This document shows, one piece after another, positions 1 through 8,230 of a DNA stretch of 64,000 nucleotides. This DNA comes from Betaproteobacteria bacterium (GTDB lineage: Bacteria; Bdellovibrionota_B; Oligoflexia; Silvanigrellales; Silvanigrellaceae). A program made the translations under genes and the position numbers. The DNA is taken from NCBI GenBank assembly GCA_016868315.1, contig VGHE01000006.1, forward strand, positions 128,797 to 192,796. Direction: 5' to 3'. Every line of letters begins with the position of its first letter. Position 1 is the first letter of the stretch. The notes under the pieces are model-generated. The model had not been told where the DNA came from. It did not search any database and saw only the letters and a program-made list of their open reading frames with translations.

Positions 1-51
1 GCTGGCCTGTCACGCCGGAGGTCGCGGGTTCAAGTCCCGTCGCTCCCGCCA
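1..51 (+). tRNA. tRNA-Asp (GTC), 3' part; 5' end lies before the window
   Basis: The window opens in the anticodon arm of a tRNA. The loop reads CTGTCAC, giving anticodon GTC for aspartate. It is followed by a variable loop, a normal T arm with GGTTCAAGTCC, the 3' acceptor strand CGCTCCC, discriminator G and an encoded CCA. About 25 bases at the 5' end are missing because of the window edge. A terminator follows within 10 bases. Confidence 0.93.
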
Positions 52-58
52 TCCCCCT

Positions 59-90
59 AAAACCCTGATTCGCGAGAATCGGGGTTTTTT
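59..90 (+). terminator. Rho-independent terminator after tRNA-Asp
   Basis: AACCCTGATTC (61-71) pairs with GAATCGGGGTT (76-86) around a GCGA tetraloop, with one T-G wobble. AA at 59-60 can extend the stem into the following run of T (85-90). The position directly after the tRNA 3' end and before the next gene's ribosome binding site is what a tRNA operon terminator would show. Confidence 0.88.
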
Positions 91-155
91 ATTCCAAAAA
101 ACTCAAAAATGGACCCGATTCTTCCGATAAACTTTCAATTTCGTGGAGGGGTGCA

Positions 156-1763
156 ATGCTCACACCACATTACATGTTTTTGCTCATGATTGTTGTTGCC
201 CTCGGTTGTAGCGGTAAGCTCAAAAGCAACGGGGTTGTTGACCCTCAACGCGCCGGTGCTGGCGCTAAAAGTGCATGTGACACGGGAAAAGCTGTTGCCT
301 CGAATTTGAACTCAACAGCTCCGGATTCCACAACTCAGCTGAAATTGAAAAACCCAAATGATCCTTCGCTTGGCATTGGATACTGGGATGCCATCTCGAC
401 CTCAAAAGATGGCTCTTTGGTTTCGAGGCGGTGCACCATTAACCTTCAGCCACACCCCAGCAAATCCGACGTTATAAATGTCTACATCGCCAAACACTGT
501 GGCTATGCACCACAGAGCCATGAATTTGCGAACGCCCGCAACACGTTCAATGTCTGGGTCGACGGCGGCTATTTCAGCGTCGAAGCTCTTTTCGAAAACA
601 AGTCAGATTATGGAAGATTCGCGGCAGGAATTGAGCAATTTGCGGATTTGTTCGGAAAGGGAGCTGGAGTCACTGAGCAGTGGAACAGCAAAACTGTGAG
701 CAGCGGCACAAACGGATGTATTTCGGAAACAACCAACGCAAAGAGCAAAGTCATGCCTGGACACCGGCTGGCATGCGTTTCTGCCGCAGATCTCGTCATT
801 CTCGAAGCTCGAGTGAATGTGCCAGAAAAGTACAAACTTATTTTCGCAGAAATTTTAAACGCCGTGTCATCGCGAAGTAGCAATCTCTCAGGCATCAACG
901 CCCGCGATCGGGAATTACTTGTGGCTCTGCAGTCTGCAAAGAATGCTCAGCTCTTATTAGGTCATGCACTTCGAGAGTTAGCTTTTGGCTTCAATGCAAA
1001 CTTTTGTGCTGCGCCTGCAGGACACAAGGTGACTTTGCGAAAAGAAAACGACCCTCTCTGGCAAGGACCGTGGTGCAAGAATCCAACCGCGCGAGAATTT
1101 CTCATTGCCGATATTCGCCTCAGGCTTTCAGAAGAACTCTACACCGAGCACATGAAAAGCATCATCGAGATGCCAGCCTCAACGGACTACTCGGACAGCA
1201 GTGCAATTGTAGCCTTGCACGATCAAATCTGGGGATGTCACATCGAAAATTTGAACCAGATTCAGCCAAACAAAGCGGCAAGCCTGAACGCGTGCGACCG
1301 CGCAAGATTTAAACGACTGATGTGGCAAACCTGGATAGCAGAATACAAGACCCGGCTAGAAGATTTCCCCCAAGAAAAAAAGAACCTCTTCGGGCTAAAC
1401 ACGGCAACCTACTTCACACTGGGAGTAAACGCTCTTCCCAATCAGGCTGCCGTGGATGCTAACGATCATTCAAAAAGCCTGGCGAAAATCTTCACTCTGC
1501 CAACTGAGACTCGCTTTATTCAATCTGGATCCGGCGCACCTGAACAAACGCTTTTGCTTTCTTTTTCACCGGCATCCGAACAGATGTTTTTCACCAAGAA
1601 GGACAGCGGTTCGCTTCTCTCGGTTTTAGGCTCCGTGCCATTTGCCGCACTTTCTACGATTGATGGTGAAGCAACATCAGGTGGCGCATCAATTACACCG
1701 CTTCCAAAAGTCGAAGGCGATGAGGAGGAGGAGCTGCCGGCACGCCGCGCAGGCGGCTGCTAA
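156..1763 (+). CDS. Large putative lipoprotein of unknown function
   Basis: This 535-residue protein begins with a short hydrophobic segment ending in a lipobox-like VALGC (Cys near residue 18), so it is probably an envelope lipoprotein. The start is set by GGAGGGG a few bases before the ATG. A VYIAKHCGY stretch near residue 110 superficially recalls the His-Cys block of trypsin-like proteases, but I see no matching GxSG block, so I do not call it a protease. The body is mixed, with several cysteines (about 40, 93, 115, 187, 205, 285), and it ends in an acidic then basic tail. It stands alone between two tRNA genes. I do not recognise the family. Confidence 0.75.
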   Translation: MLTPHYMFLLMIVVALGCSGKLKSNGVVDPQRAGAGAKSACDTGKAVASNLNSTAPDSTTQLKLKNPNDPSLGIGYWDAISTSKDGSLVSRRCTINLQPHPSKSDVINVYIAKHCGYAPQSHEFANARNTFNVWVDGGYFSVEALFENKSDYGRFAAGIEQFADLFGKGAGVTEQWNSKTVSSGTNGCISETTNAKSKVMPGHRLACVSAADLVILEARVNVPEKYKLIFAEILNAVSSRSSNLSGINARDRELLVALQSAKNAQLLLGHALRELAFGFNANFCAAPAGHKVTLRKENDPLWQGPWCKNPTAREFLIADIRLRLSEELYTEHMKSIIEMPASTDYSDSSAIVALHDQIWGCHIENLNQIQPNKAASLNACDRARFKRLMWQTWIAEYKTRLEDFPQEKKNLFGLNTATYFTLGVNALPNQAAVDANDHSKSLAKIFTLPTETRFIQSGSGAPEQTLLLSFSPASEQMFFTKKDSGSLLSVLGSVPFAALSTIDGEATSGGASITPLPKVEGDEEEELPARRAGGC

Positions 1764-1772
1764 GAAAGCGAG

Positions 1773-1848
1773 TGGCAGGCCAGGAGGGATTCGAACCCAC
1801 AACCCGTTGATTTGGAATCAACTGCTCTACCGTTGGAGCTACTGACCT
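1773..1848 (-). tRNA. tRNA-Trp (CCA)
   Basis: On the minus strand a full 76-base cloverleaf is readable. The acceptor AGGTCAG pairs with CTGGCCT (one wobble), the D arm contains AGCTCCAACGGTAGAGC, and the anticodon loop is ATTCCAAAT with anticodon CCA. The T arm carries GGTTCGAATCC, and the discriminator G and CCA are encoded. It is antisense to, and ends 10 bases beyond, the stop of the preceding lipoprotein gene. Confidence 0.97.
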
Positions 1849-1943
1849 TCGCGTGACCATGGATGTAAGCTGGAAGGTCGCCTGTGGTCAAGCTTTGACG
1901 GCTTTAGCGAAACATGTTTTCGTTGCGGCGGAGGTCTCGCCGC

Positions 1944-2543
1944 ATGATTAAAAAGAAACTGATTTCCGCAACTGTTGCCGGCTTGGGAAGCCGCTTGATT
2001 CCGGGTGCCACGGCCAAGTTGAACCGTGCGCTGAAGAATCTACCTCTCGAGTTCAGCGGCGCACTGCCCATTCTTGGACTCGAGAATTCTCGTCCCGACT
2101 ACGACGCCCTTTGTGACATCAGTTATGCAACGGCGCTCTCCGCAGGCTTTGACCTCCGAGCCGCAGACGACGTGGTTATTCCGCCGGGTGAATGGCGTCT
2201 GGTGGATTCAGGGCTTCGGCTGGCTCCACAGACAAACAGGCCGTCTTTCCGCATCCGCCTCGGACGCACCGGATTCGACGTTGTCGCCGAATTGCAGATC
2301 CGCCCCCGCAGCGGATTGGCAGTCAAACGAGGAATCACCGTCCTGAATGCCCCGGGCACAGTGGATGCTGATTATGAGGGCAAAATCATGACCTGCCTGA
2401 TGAACCACGGCAGAGAAGACTTCCGTATTCGGCGCGGGGACAAAATCTCGCAAGGCGTCTTTGCCCTCGCAATTCGCCCTCACAGCCTTGAAGTTGCAGA
2501 TAAAACCCGCGGAGATGGCGGGTTTGGCTCAACTGGGCGCTAA
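1944..2543 (+). CDS. dut: dUTP diphosphatase (dUTPase)
   Basis: This enzyme hydrolyses dUTP to dUMP and pyrophosphate, keeping uracil out of DNA and feeding thymidylate synthesis. All five trimeric-dUTPase motifs are present in order: AGFDLRA, RPRSGLA, NAPGTVDADYEG, the RGDKISQGVF block and a C-terminal GDGGFGSTG arm. The protein is 199 residues against about 150 for typical bacterial Dut. The extra roughly 50 residues are a basic N-terminal extension before the core. I chose the ATG at 1944 because GGAGGT lies 8 bases upstream, while the in-frame ATG at 1914 has no binding site. The monocistronic position next to tRNA-Trp says nothing about function. Confidence 0.93.
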   Translation: MIKKKLISATVAGLGSRLIPGATAKLNRALKNLPLEFSGALPILGLENSRPDYDALCDISYATALSAGFDLRAADDVVIPPGEWRLVDSGLRLAPQTNRPSFRIRLGRTGFDVVAELQIRPRSGLAVKRGITVLNAPGTVDADYEGKIMTCLMNHGREDFRIRRGDKISQGVFALAIRPHSLEVADKTRGDGGFGSTGR

Positions 2544-2649
2544 TTGACTTAACGGCCAATCTTAGGCAGACTCCGAGACGAGCGCCATACACTGCAGCAC
2601 ATTTCTCCGTACCGTGCAGCAGACCTGGTGCCTATTTAGGAGCTGCCCA

Positions 2650-3003
2650 ATGGGCGATGCCAGTCAGGCAAAACGTTTTGGCCATGCGACGACTTCCGTT
2701 GCACACCCTGCTTTCGAAGACCACCTCGAGGTTGACTCCGAGGACACCCCAGCTCAGGAACGCATAGCGGTCATCTACTCGCACGATCCTGCTGTGAATA
2801 CACCCAAGGGCTTCTCGCCGGACACCGTTGTCTGCTTCTCGTTTGAACAGCTCTTGTTGCTGCTTGAAGGTGACCGAGTCGATGCCATCTTGTTCGATGC
2901 CACCGTGAGCCATCACGAGAAGGCCTACATCACTGGCTGGGCAAGAATATTCCGACCTACGCTCACTGCGCATAAATTGCCCACCGAAAACGTGGCAAAT
3001 TGA
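2650..3003 (+). CDS. Small unknown protein upstream of the pilus operon
   Basis: This is a 117-residue soluble protein with no signal peptide. The ATG at 2650 follows AGGAG by 7 bases and is preferred over the in-frame ATG at 2614. The middle and C-terminal parts alternate predicted strands and helices (VVCFSFEQLLLLLE, then DAILFDATV), and the Asp after a hydrophobic strand loosely resembles a response-regulator receiver. I cannot support that assignment. It ends 121 bases before pilM on the same strand, so it may be a pilus-associated regulator, but this rests only on position. Confidence 0.6.
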   Translation: MGDASQAKRFGHATTSVAHPAFEDHLEVDSEDTPAQERIAVIYSHDPAVNTPKGFSPDTVVCFSFEQLLLLLEGDRVDAILFDATVSHHEKAYITGWARIFRPTLTAHKLPTENVAN

Positions 3004-3124
3004 GCCTATCCTGCAGCCTCTGTCAGTGCTCTGACCGAGGCTGAAATCTTTTACATCAGTTCCTCGCGGCATTTCTTTCATCATGGGCATGGGCGCACGC
3101 TCGTGAAGAAAGGCTGCTCAAACA

Positions 3125-4219
3125 ATGTCTACGCCACTTTTTGGTTTCCTCCAGGGAACTAAAAACATTCAGCTCGGAATTGATGTCGGTGCATCTGCCG
3201 TGAAGGTTGTTGCGCTTGAAAACACATCGAAAGGAGCACGCCTGCTCGGACTCGGATGGGAAGAAACACCCCCTGGTGCTGTCGTAGACGGAAGCTTGAA
3301 TGACACCCGATCGATAACCCAGGTGGTCAAAGCAGCTCTTGAACAAACTAAAATTCGTTACAAAGGCTGCAACGCAACCGTTGGCCTGCGGGGAATTAAC
3401 GTCGTCTTCAAACGTATATCGGTGCCATTTCAGGGCAACATGGAACTACCCAGGCAAATTATTCTTGAAGCACAACAACACGTCGATTCAGATCTAGAAC
3501 AATGGCAGATCGATTACGAACCGATTGGTGCACCGAACTCCGAAGGGCAAATCTCAGTCCTTCTTGTCGCAGCTAAGAGAGCCGTGGTCGAACAATACGT
3601 TGAGCTTCTCAAACAAGTGGGGGTCAAGCCCTCTGTTCTCGACTGCGATGCTTTTGCAATTTCAAACTCATTCGAATTTGCGAGCCAGCAAGACAACCGA
3701 ACAAATCTTTGTATTGATGTTGGGCGCGACAGCACAAAAATTCATCTCACAATTAACGGTAATTCAAGCATCATCCGCAGTCTTCCTATCGGCGGATCGC
3801 ATTTCACAGATTTGATTTCACGCCAACTGAATATCAGCCACACAGAGGCGGAGACAATCAAATGGAGCGTTGCAAGCCCAGAGTTTGCAGCAGAGCATCC
3901 CGATGTCATAGCGGTATGCCAACAACACACCGAAGAGTTGTGTGATGAAATCAAGAAAACAATGGAATTCTACTCGGGCTACGAAGAGGGAACCGCAGTA
4001 AAAGCAATAGACTCGGTTGTGCTGTCTGGCGGGGGCTCCGTGGTACCAGGATTGAGTGCGGGGATAAGCACCCTGCTCAATGCAGATACTATCTACGCAT
4101 CTCCCTTCAAAGCCATGACAATCAACCCAAAAATAAACGAAAATGTAACCACCAGATATTCGCATCAATTTGCAGTGGCTGCTGGTCTGGCGCTGCGTAA
4201 ATCGGGGGATAAGGCATGA
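3125..4219 (+). CDS. pilM: Type IV pilus assembly protein PilM
   Basis: PilM is a cytoplasmic actin-like ATP-binding protein that docks on the N-terminal tail of PilN and couples the pilus motor to the inner-membrane alignment complex. The 364-residue length is normal. Nucleotide-binding blocks are visible: LGIDVGASAVKVVALE (about 17-32), LCIDVGRDSTKI (about 197-208) and VVLSGGGSVVPGL near 300. The start follows a GAAAGG site. It heads pilM-N-O-P-Q, and its last codons overlap the pilN start by 4 bases, indicating translational coupling. Confidence 0.95.
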   Translation: MSTPLFGFLQGTKNIQLGIDVGASAVKVVALENTSKGARLLGLGWEETPPGAVVDGSLNDTRSITQVVKAALEQTKIRYKGCNATVGLRGINVVFKRISVPFQGNMELPRQIILEAQQHVDSDLEQWQIDYEPIGAPNSEGQISVLLVAAKRAVVEQYVELLKQVGVKPSVLDCDAFAISNSFEFASQQDNRTNLCIDVGRDSTKIHLTINGNSSIIRSLPIGGSHFTDLISRQLNISHTEAETIKWSVASPEFAAEHPDVIAVCQQHTEELCDEIKKTMEFYSGYEEGTAVKAIDSVVLSGGGSVVPGLSAGISTLLNADTIYASPFKAMTINPKINENVTTRYSHQFAVAAGLALRKSGDKA

Positions 4220-4881
4220 TCCGAATAAACCTTGCTCCCGACGTCGCTGAACAAACACACCGCAGTGTTCTTGGGCGAGATGCACTGATTACTGCCGTAC
4301 TTTGCTTTGCCGTATTTCTAGCGGTTGAACATTATGCACTGAAGTTCGACGACAAAGTTATTGCAGTCGACATGAAACTCGAAGAGCAAAAAAGCATGCG
4401 CGCTCGCATGCAAAAAAACTTCGAAAAAGCCAAGCAGACACAGGATAGAGTCGAGGGAATCCGAAGCAAAGGCCGTAAGGTCTTGGCCTTGGGTGAAGGC
4501 AGAAAGATTCCTATTGTGCTCCTCGATAATCTGCAGATGCGACATCCAGAGCGCATGTGGTTCAACAAACTCACTTACTCAACCGTAACAGGTGTTGTAA
4601 CCCTGACCGGATATGCGCTCGACCACTCCGTGATTGCCGACTATCTCCGCCGTCTGAAGGAAATGGAAAAAATAGACTCATCGGCAATCGGTGAACTCAG
4701 GGAGTTCGTGCCTCAGCAACTTTTAAATTCAAGCCTCGCAGTCACTGCAAGTTCTCCTGAGGCATCAAAGAATGAAATCAAAGCACTCGAAAGCGTAACT
4801 CTCACCTCGCTTAAGAGCGAAGAAGTACAGGGTGTAACACTGCAGAAATTCGAAATCACAATCAAGATTCAGGTTGGTTAA
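4216..4881 (+). CDS. pilN: Type IV pilus assembly protein PilN
   Basis: PilN is a bitopic inner-membrane protein whose cytoplasmic tail binds PilM and whose periplasmic part pairs with PilO. The protein opens with MIRINLAP, a variant of the conserved INLLP motif that inserts into PilM. A single transmembrane helix follows (about 23-40), then a coiled-coil (about 50-90) and a small alpha-beta periplasmic domain. At 221 residues it is close to the usual length. It overlaps pilM by 4 bases and ends 3 bases before pilO. Confidence 0.93.
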   Translation: MIRINLAPDVAEQTHRSVLGRDALITAVLCFAVFLAVEHYALKFDDKVIAVDMKLEEQKSMRARMQKNFEKAKQTQDRVEGIRSKGRKVLALGEGRKIPIVLLDNLQMRHPERMWFNKLTYSTVTGVVTLTGYALDHSVIADYLRRLKEMEKIDSSAIGELREFVPQQLLNSSLAVTASSPEASKNEIKALESVTLTSLKSEEVQGVTLQKFEITIKIQVG

Positions 4882-4884
4882 CAG

Positions 4885-5676
4885 ATGGCAACACTCTCAA
4901 GCCAATATGAACAACTCCCACCGATAGCAAGGCTCGGCCTATCTCTGCTACTGATGGCCGTTGTGGCCTGGTACGTCTGGGATGACATGGTCATGCCAAA
5001 GCAGGAAATTCTCACAGCCAAGAATGACGAGCTCACCAAGATTGTGAACGAGCTCAGGGATTCCAACACGCTGGTTAGCCCGGTCAGCATGGAGGAGGAG
5101 CTCAACAAGGCTAACCGTGAATATAAAAAGATGATCGAGCTGCTCCCCGACGAGCCTGCAATAGAAAAGATACTCAACGACTTTGCGAGTCTATCGCGCC
5201 TGAGTGGTGTGGAGATTCGGGAGTTTATGCCAGTAACACCTCCATCTGCAGCCGCAGCTCAGGGTGCTCCAATCACAGGTGTGTCTGCACCAACAACAGA
5301 CCCTGCGCTCCTCCAGACTGTCAGCGTGGACGAAGACACCAGCTCAATCACCATTTCCGTTAAGCTGCAGGGAACATTCAGTTCAATGGTATCGTTCATG
5401 GATATGGCGATGAGTATACCACGCGTGATCCGCATTCAGGATTTTGAAATCCTCCATGAGGATCGTGAACTCAAGCTTGTTCAGCGTCCGAAATTATCTT
5501 TCACAGGAAAATTCACCGCGTACTTTCAACGTGGAACAAATACAAAGAGAAGCGTTGTTGCGGAAGTCAGCGACGGAAAAAAGAATTCGAACAAAGATTC
5601 AGTACCTGCAACTTTAATTGACATTAATTCTGCAATCGACAAATCATTTTCTGCCAAGGGGAGCACAGAACCCTGA
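4885..5676 (+). CDS. pilO: Type IV pilus assembly protein PilO
   Basis: PilO is the PilN partner in the inner-membrane alignment complex. The 263-residue protein has a short cytoplasmic N-terminus, one transmembrane helix (about 16-35, LGLSLLLMAVVAWYVW) and a coiled-coil with the signature ELLPDEPAIEKIL at about 90-102. A PilO-type ferredoxin-like domain follows, in which strands run to about residue 220. The tail after about 215 is charged and low in structure. The gene lies 3 bases after pilN and 2 bases before pilP, inside one operon. Confidence 0.93.
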   Translation: MATLSSQYEQLPPIARLGLSLLLMAVVAWYVWDDMVMPKQEILTAKNDELTKIVNELRDSNTLVSPVSMEEELNKANREYKKMIELLPDEPAIEKILNDFASLSRLSGVEIREFMPVTPPSAAAAQGAPITGVSAPTTDPALLQTVSVDEDTSSITISVKLQGTFSSMVSFMDMAMSIPRVIRIQDFEILHEDRELKLVQRPKLSFTGKFTAYFQRGTNTKRSVVAEVSDGKKNSNKDSVPATLIDINSAIDKSFSAKGSTEP

Positions 5677-5678
5677 TT

Positions 5679-6116
5679 ATGAACAGCTCAAAAACCTGTC
5701 AGAAAATCTGTTTCCTACTTATCGCGGCAAGCGCTTTCTTGCTCAGCTCTTATACGTATCGCCCTGAGGGAAAGACTGACCCATTTGCACCACTTTCTCT
5801 TATTCGCCCAACTCTATCTGGTGCAACACGACTCCAGCAACATGACATTTCTGAATTTGAATTGGTTGGAACGCTGTTCGGAAAAGAACCAACGGCGTTG
5901 CTCATGACGCCCGACCCGAAGCAGGGAGTGATTGCACGCGTCGGCGACAGAATTGGGAGGCATGGAGGCCGTGTTGTGTCGATCACACGTGATCGTGTCC
6001 TGACACGAGAACCCTCTGCCAACTCTGTGCCCGGCCAAGCTGTGCAGTTCAATGACATTGTCATACTTCTCTCAAAATACCGTCAACCAGAGGCACTCAA
6101 GGAGCTCAAGAAATGA
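5679..6116 (+). CDS. pilP: Type IV pilus assembly protein PilP
   Basis: PilP links the PilN-PilO complex to the PilQ secretin across the periplasm. This 145-residue copy has a hydrophobic N-terminal segment (about 8-26), then the family hallmark KTDPFAPL and ISEFELVGTLFG, and a C-terminal HR-type beta domain (VIARVGDRIGRHGGRVVSI). Canonical PilP is a lipoprotein. Here I see no lipobox cysteine after the signal segment, so it may be anchored by an uncleaved helix instead. Its stop overlaps the pilQ start by 4 bases. Confidence 0.9.
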   Translation: MNSSKTCQKICFLLIAASAFLLSSYTYRPEGKTDPFAPLSLIRPTLSGATRLQQHDISEFELVGTLFGKEPTALLMTPDPKQGVIARVGDRIGRHGGRVVSITRDRVLTREPSANSVPGQAVQFNDIVILLSKYRQPEALKELKK

Positions 6117-8230
6117 GAACGAATGTTATGAAACATCGTAAAGTTCACTCCTTGCTCCTCGGAGTCACCCCACTGCTTTCGTTACAGTTTGCCAATGCAC
6201 AGTTTAACGGATTCAATGCAGCTCCTCCGGTCAACGGAGCGGCGCCACTCAATTCGACAGGTCAATCGGTCATCCCGCCTCCCCCTTCAAACACTCAGAA
6301 TTTCGGGACGCAAAACACAAACAGTGCAACCGGAGCATCTGCTGTCGTTGGCGGCGCGAACAACACTGCAGCACCGGCAGCAACAGTCTCAAACACCGAT
6401 ACTACAGCAACCACCTCAACAAATGCAGCTCTTTCTGAGGCCGTGAATGCAGGATTATCCAACAACCAAACAGCGGAACAGAATGATCTGATTTCGCTTG
6501 AATACCGCAATGCACCACTGCTGGAAGTCATCCGCACACTCGCAGATGCAGCAAACCTCAACATCACACTTTCCTCTGATGTGGAGCGGGGAAGTCCAGT
6601 ATCAATTCGGTTGACAAAAGTTACCTATGAGCAAGCGCTGCGCGCAATTCTCGATACCTACAAATTCGGTGCGGTCCTCGAAAACGGCATTCTAAAAATT
6701 GATACAATTGCCAACTTGACCGCAGCACGCGAGGAAAAACTGAAGGAGAAGGAAGCTTTTTGGAAGAGCCAACCCTCCAAGCGCCTCGTTTGGCAAGTAA
6801 ATTACGCCAAGGCTACAGATCTTTCTGAGCTTTTGAAACCGATGCTCAAGGCCTACACAGTTGACCCACGCTTTTCAATTATTGCAGACAAGCGAACCAA
6901 CAAGTTGATTGTGGAAGGCATTGCAGATGCGCTGGTTGAGGCAAAGAGCATTCTAGAAAATCTAGACCGCCGTAAGCAGCAAGTTCTCATCGAGGCGCGA
7001 ATTGTTGAAGCGAGTAGTGAACTTTCTAAAACGCTGAGTGTCACCTGGGGAACCCGTTTCGGCTTTGAAGGCAACCGTGGGATGGCCAATGGATTGCTTT
7101 TTCCAAATTCGATTGTAGGCAGCGTGGGCGGAGCCGGCGCATTGGGCTCCTCAGCGCCAAACCCAATGGTTGGCCGGCAGGCGTCGCAGCTGGGAACCAT
7201 GCAATTTACAGTGGGCTCAATTAACAACCTGATAAACATTGACGCTATCTTGCGCGCCTACGAAACAGAGGCACTCGCAAACGTCATTGCTTCTCCACGC
7301 GTGGTTGTTCAGGATCAGGAACGTGCCACAATCAAGGAAGACATCACGCTTTCACGGCCTGTTTTGGGCGCAGAAGGAAAACCTGAAGGGCGGAACACGA
7401 TTGCAAACCTTGAACTTGTCGTTGCTCCGCAAATTACATCTGACAACACACTTGAACTCGACATTCAGGTTCAACGCCAAACACCAACCAACGCTCCGTC
7501 TGATCCGGTTCAAGGCTCAATCAAGCGCCAAGCCAATACCAAACTTATCGTTGCCAATGGCGAAACTGCGGTTATTGGTGGACTCTATCAAACACAGAAA
7601 TTTAAAGGTCAGGGGCGCATCCCTTTTCTCGGTCGCCTCCCCATCATTGGTGTTCTGTTCAGAACCAACGAAGAGCAGAGTTTCCGCTCGGAGCTCATGG
7701 TTCTTATCACCCCGCGGATCCTTCCGGGCGGCGGAGGCGGCGTGAGAACATCATCGAGAGCGGACTTGCCTATTGGAACTCCTGTGAATGGCAACGGGGG
7801 CAATAACTACAACAACAACAATTCCAGCAACAGCCTGCTCAACAACTCGGGCGGTGGTGGCGGAGGTGCACTGAATGCCCCAGCTCCTGTCGCGCCACCT
7901 GTTAACTCAACAAAATCAGCCAAGGGCACAAATGAATTCGGGAGTCCAACAAATTTTGGTGCCAACGGACTCGGTAATGCCGGCGGAAACAACGGCAATG
8001 GAAATGCCCTCGGCACATCAAATGAATTTGGCAACGCCGGCGGAGCCAACAACGGAAATGGTAACGCGAACTCCGAGGGAGATGATCTTAATAACATTGA
8101 CTCTGGCAACGCTCCCCAAAATGGCGGCAGCGGAGGAAATGGCAATTTCAATAATCTCGGAGCAAATAACGGCGGTGGAAACGGTGGCGGCAACGGGAAT
8201 CTGAACGACCTCAATGGAGGTGATCTGTGA
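6113..8230 (+). CDS. pilQ: Type IV pilus secretin PilQ with Gly/Asn-rich C-terminal tail
   Basis: PilQ forms the outer-membrane channel for the pilus. The start at 6113 follows AAGGAG by 8 bases. Order: signal peptide (to about 30), low-complexity Ala/Thr/Asn linker (to about 120), STN domain (about 127-197), N-domain ending in DKRTNKLIVEG and IEARIVEAS (about 225-300), secretin core (about 300-540) with PFLGRLPIIGVLFR and ELMVLITPRIL. After residue 540 comes an unusual tail of about 165 residues dominated by Gly and Asn. No AMIN domain is obvious at the N-terminus. The stop overlaps the next lipoprotein's GTG start. Confidence 0.95.
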   Translation: MRTNVMKHRKVHSLLLGVTPLLSLQFANAQFNGFNAAPPVNGAAPLNSTGQSVIPPPPSNTQNFGTQNTNSATGASAVVGGANNTAAPAATVSNTDTTATTSTNAALSEAVNAGLSNNQTAEQNDLISLEYRNAPLLEVIRTLADAANLNITLSSDVERGSPVSIRLTKVTYEQALRAILDTYKFGAVLENGILKIDTIANLTAAREEKLKEKEAFWKSQPSKRLVWQVNYAKATDLSELLKPMLKAYTVDPRFSIIADKRTNKLIVEGIADALVEAKSILENLDRRKQQVLIEARIVEASSELSKTLSVTWGTRFGFEGNRGMANGLLFPNSIVGSVGGAGALGSSAPNPMVGRQASQLGTMQFTVGSINNLINIDAILRAYETEALANVIASPRVVVQDQERATIKEDITLSRPVLGAEGKPEGRNTIANLELVVAPQITSDNTLELDIQVQRQTPTNAPSDPVQGSIKRQANTKLIVANGETAVIGGLYQTQKFKGQGRIPFLGRLPIIGVLFRTNEEQSFRSELMVLITPRILPGGGGGVRTSSRADLPIGTPVNGNGGNNYNNNNSSNSLLNNSGGGGGGALNAPAPVAPPVNSTKSAKGTNEFGSPTNFGANGLGNAGGNNGNGNALGTSNEFGNAGGANNGNGNANSEGDDLNNIDSGNAPQNGGSGGNGNFNNLGANNGGGNGGGNGNLNDLNGGDL
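7731..8227 (+). repeat. Low-complexity Gly/Asn coding tract at the end of pilQ
   Basis: The last 165 codons of pilQ encode runs of Asn and Gly, with imperfect repeats such as NEFG, NAGGANNGNGNA and NAGGNNGNGNA. The base composition is biased towards AAC, AAT and GGN codons. It follows directly after the last recognisable secretin strand and contains no stop or frameshift, so it is a real protein extension rather than a pseudogene. Confidence 0.85.

Noticed and set aside
156-1763. A protease assignment for the first lipoprotein, from its AKHCGY stretch
   Set aside because: No Asp or GxSG block follows at the expected spacing, so the resemblance is too weak.
7807-8214. A proline-rich minus-strand frame
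   Set aside because: It is the complement of the Gly/Asn-rich PilQ tail; Gly codons read as Pro or Ala on the other strand.
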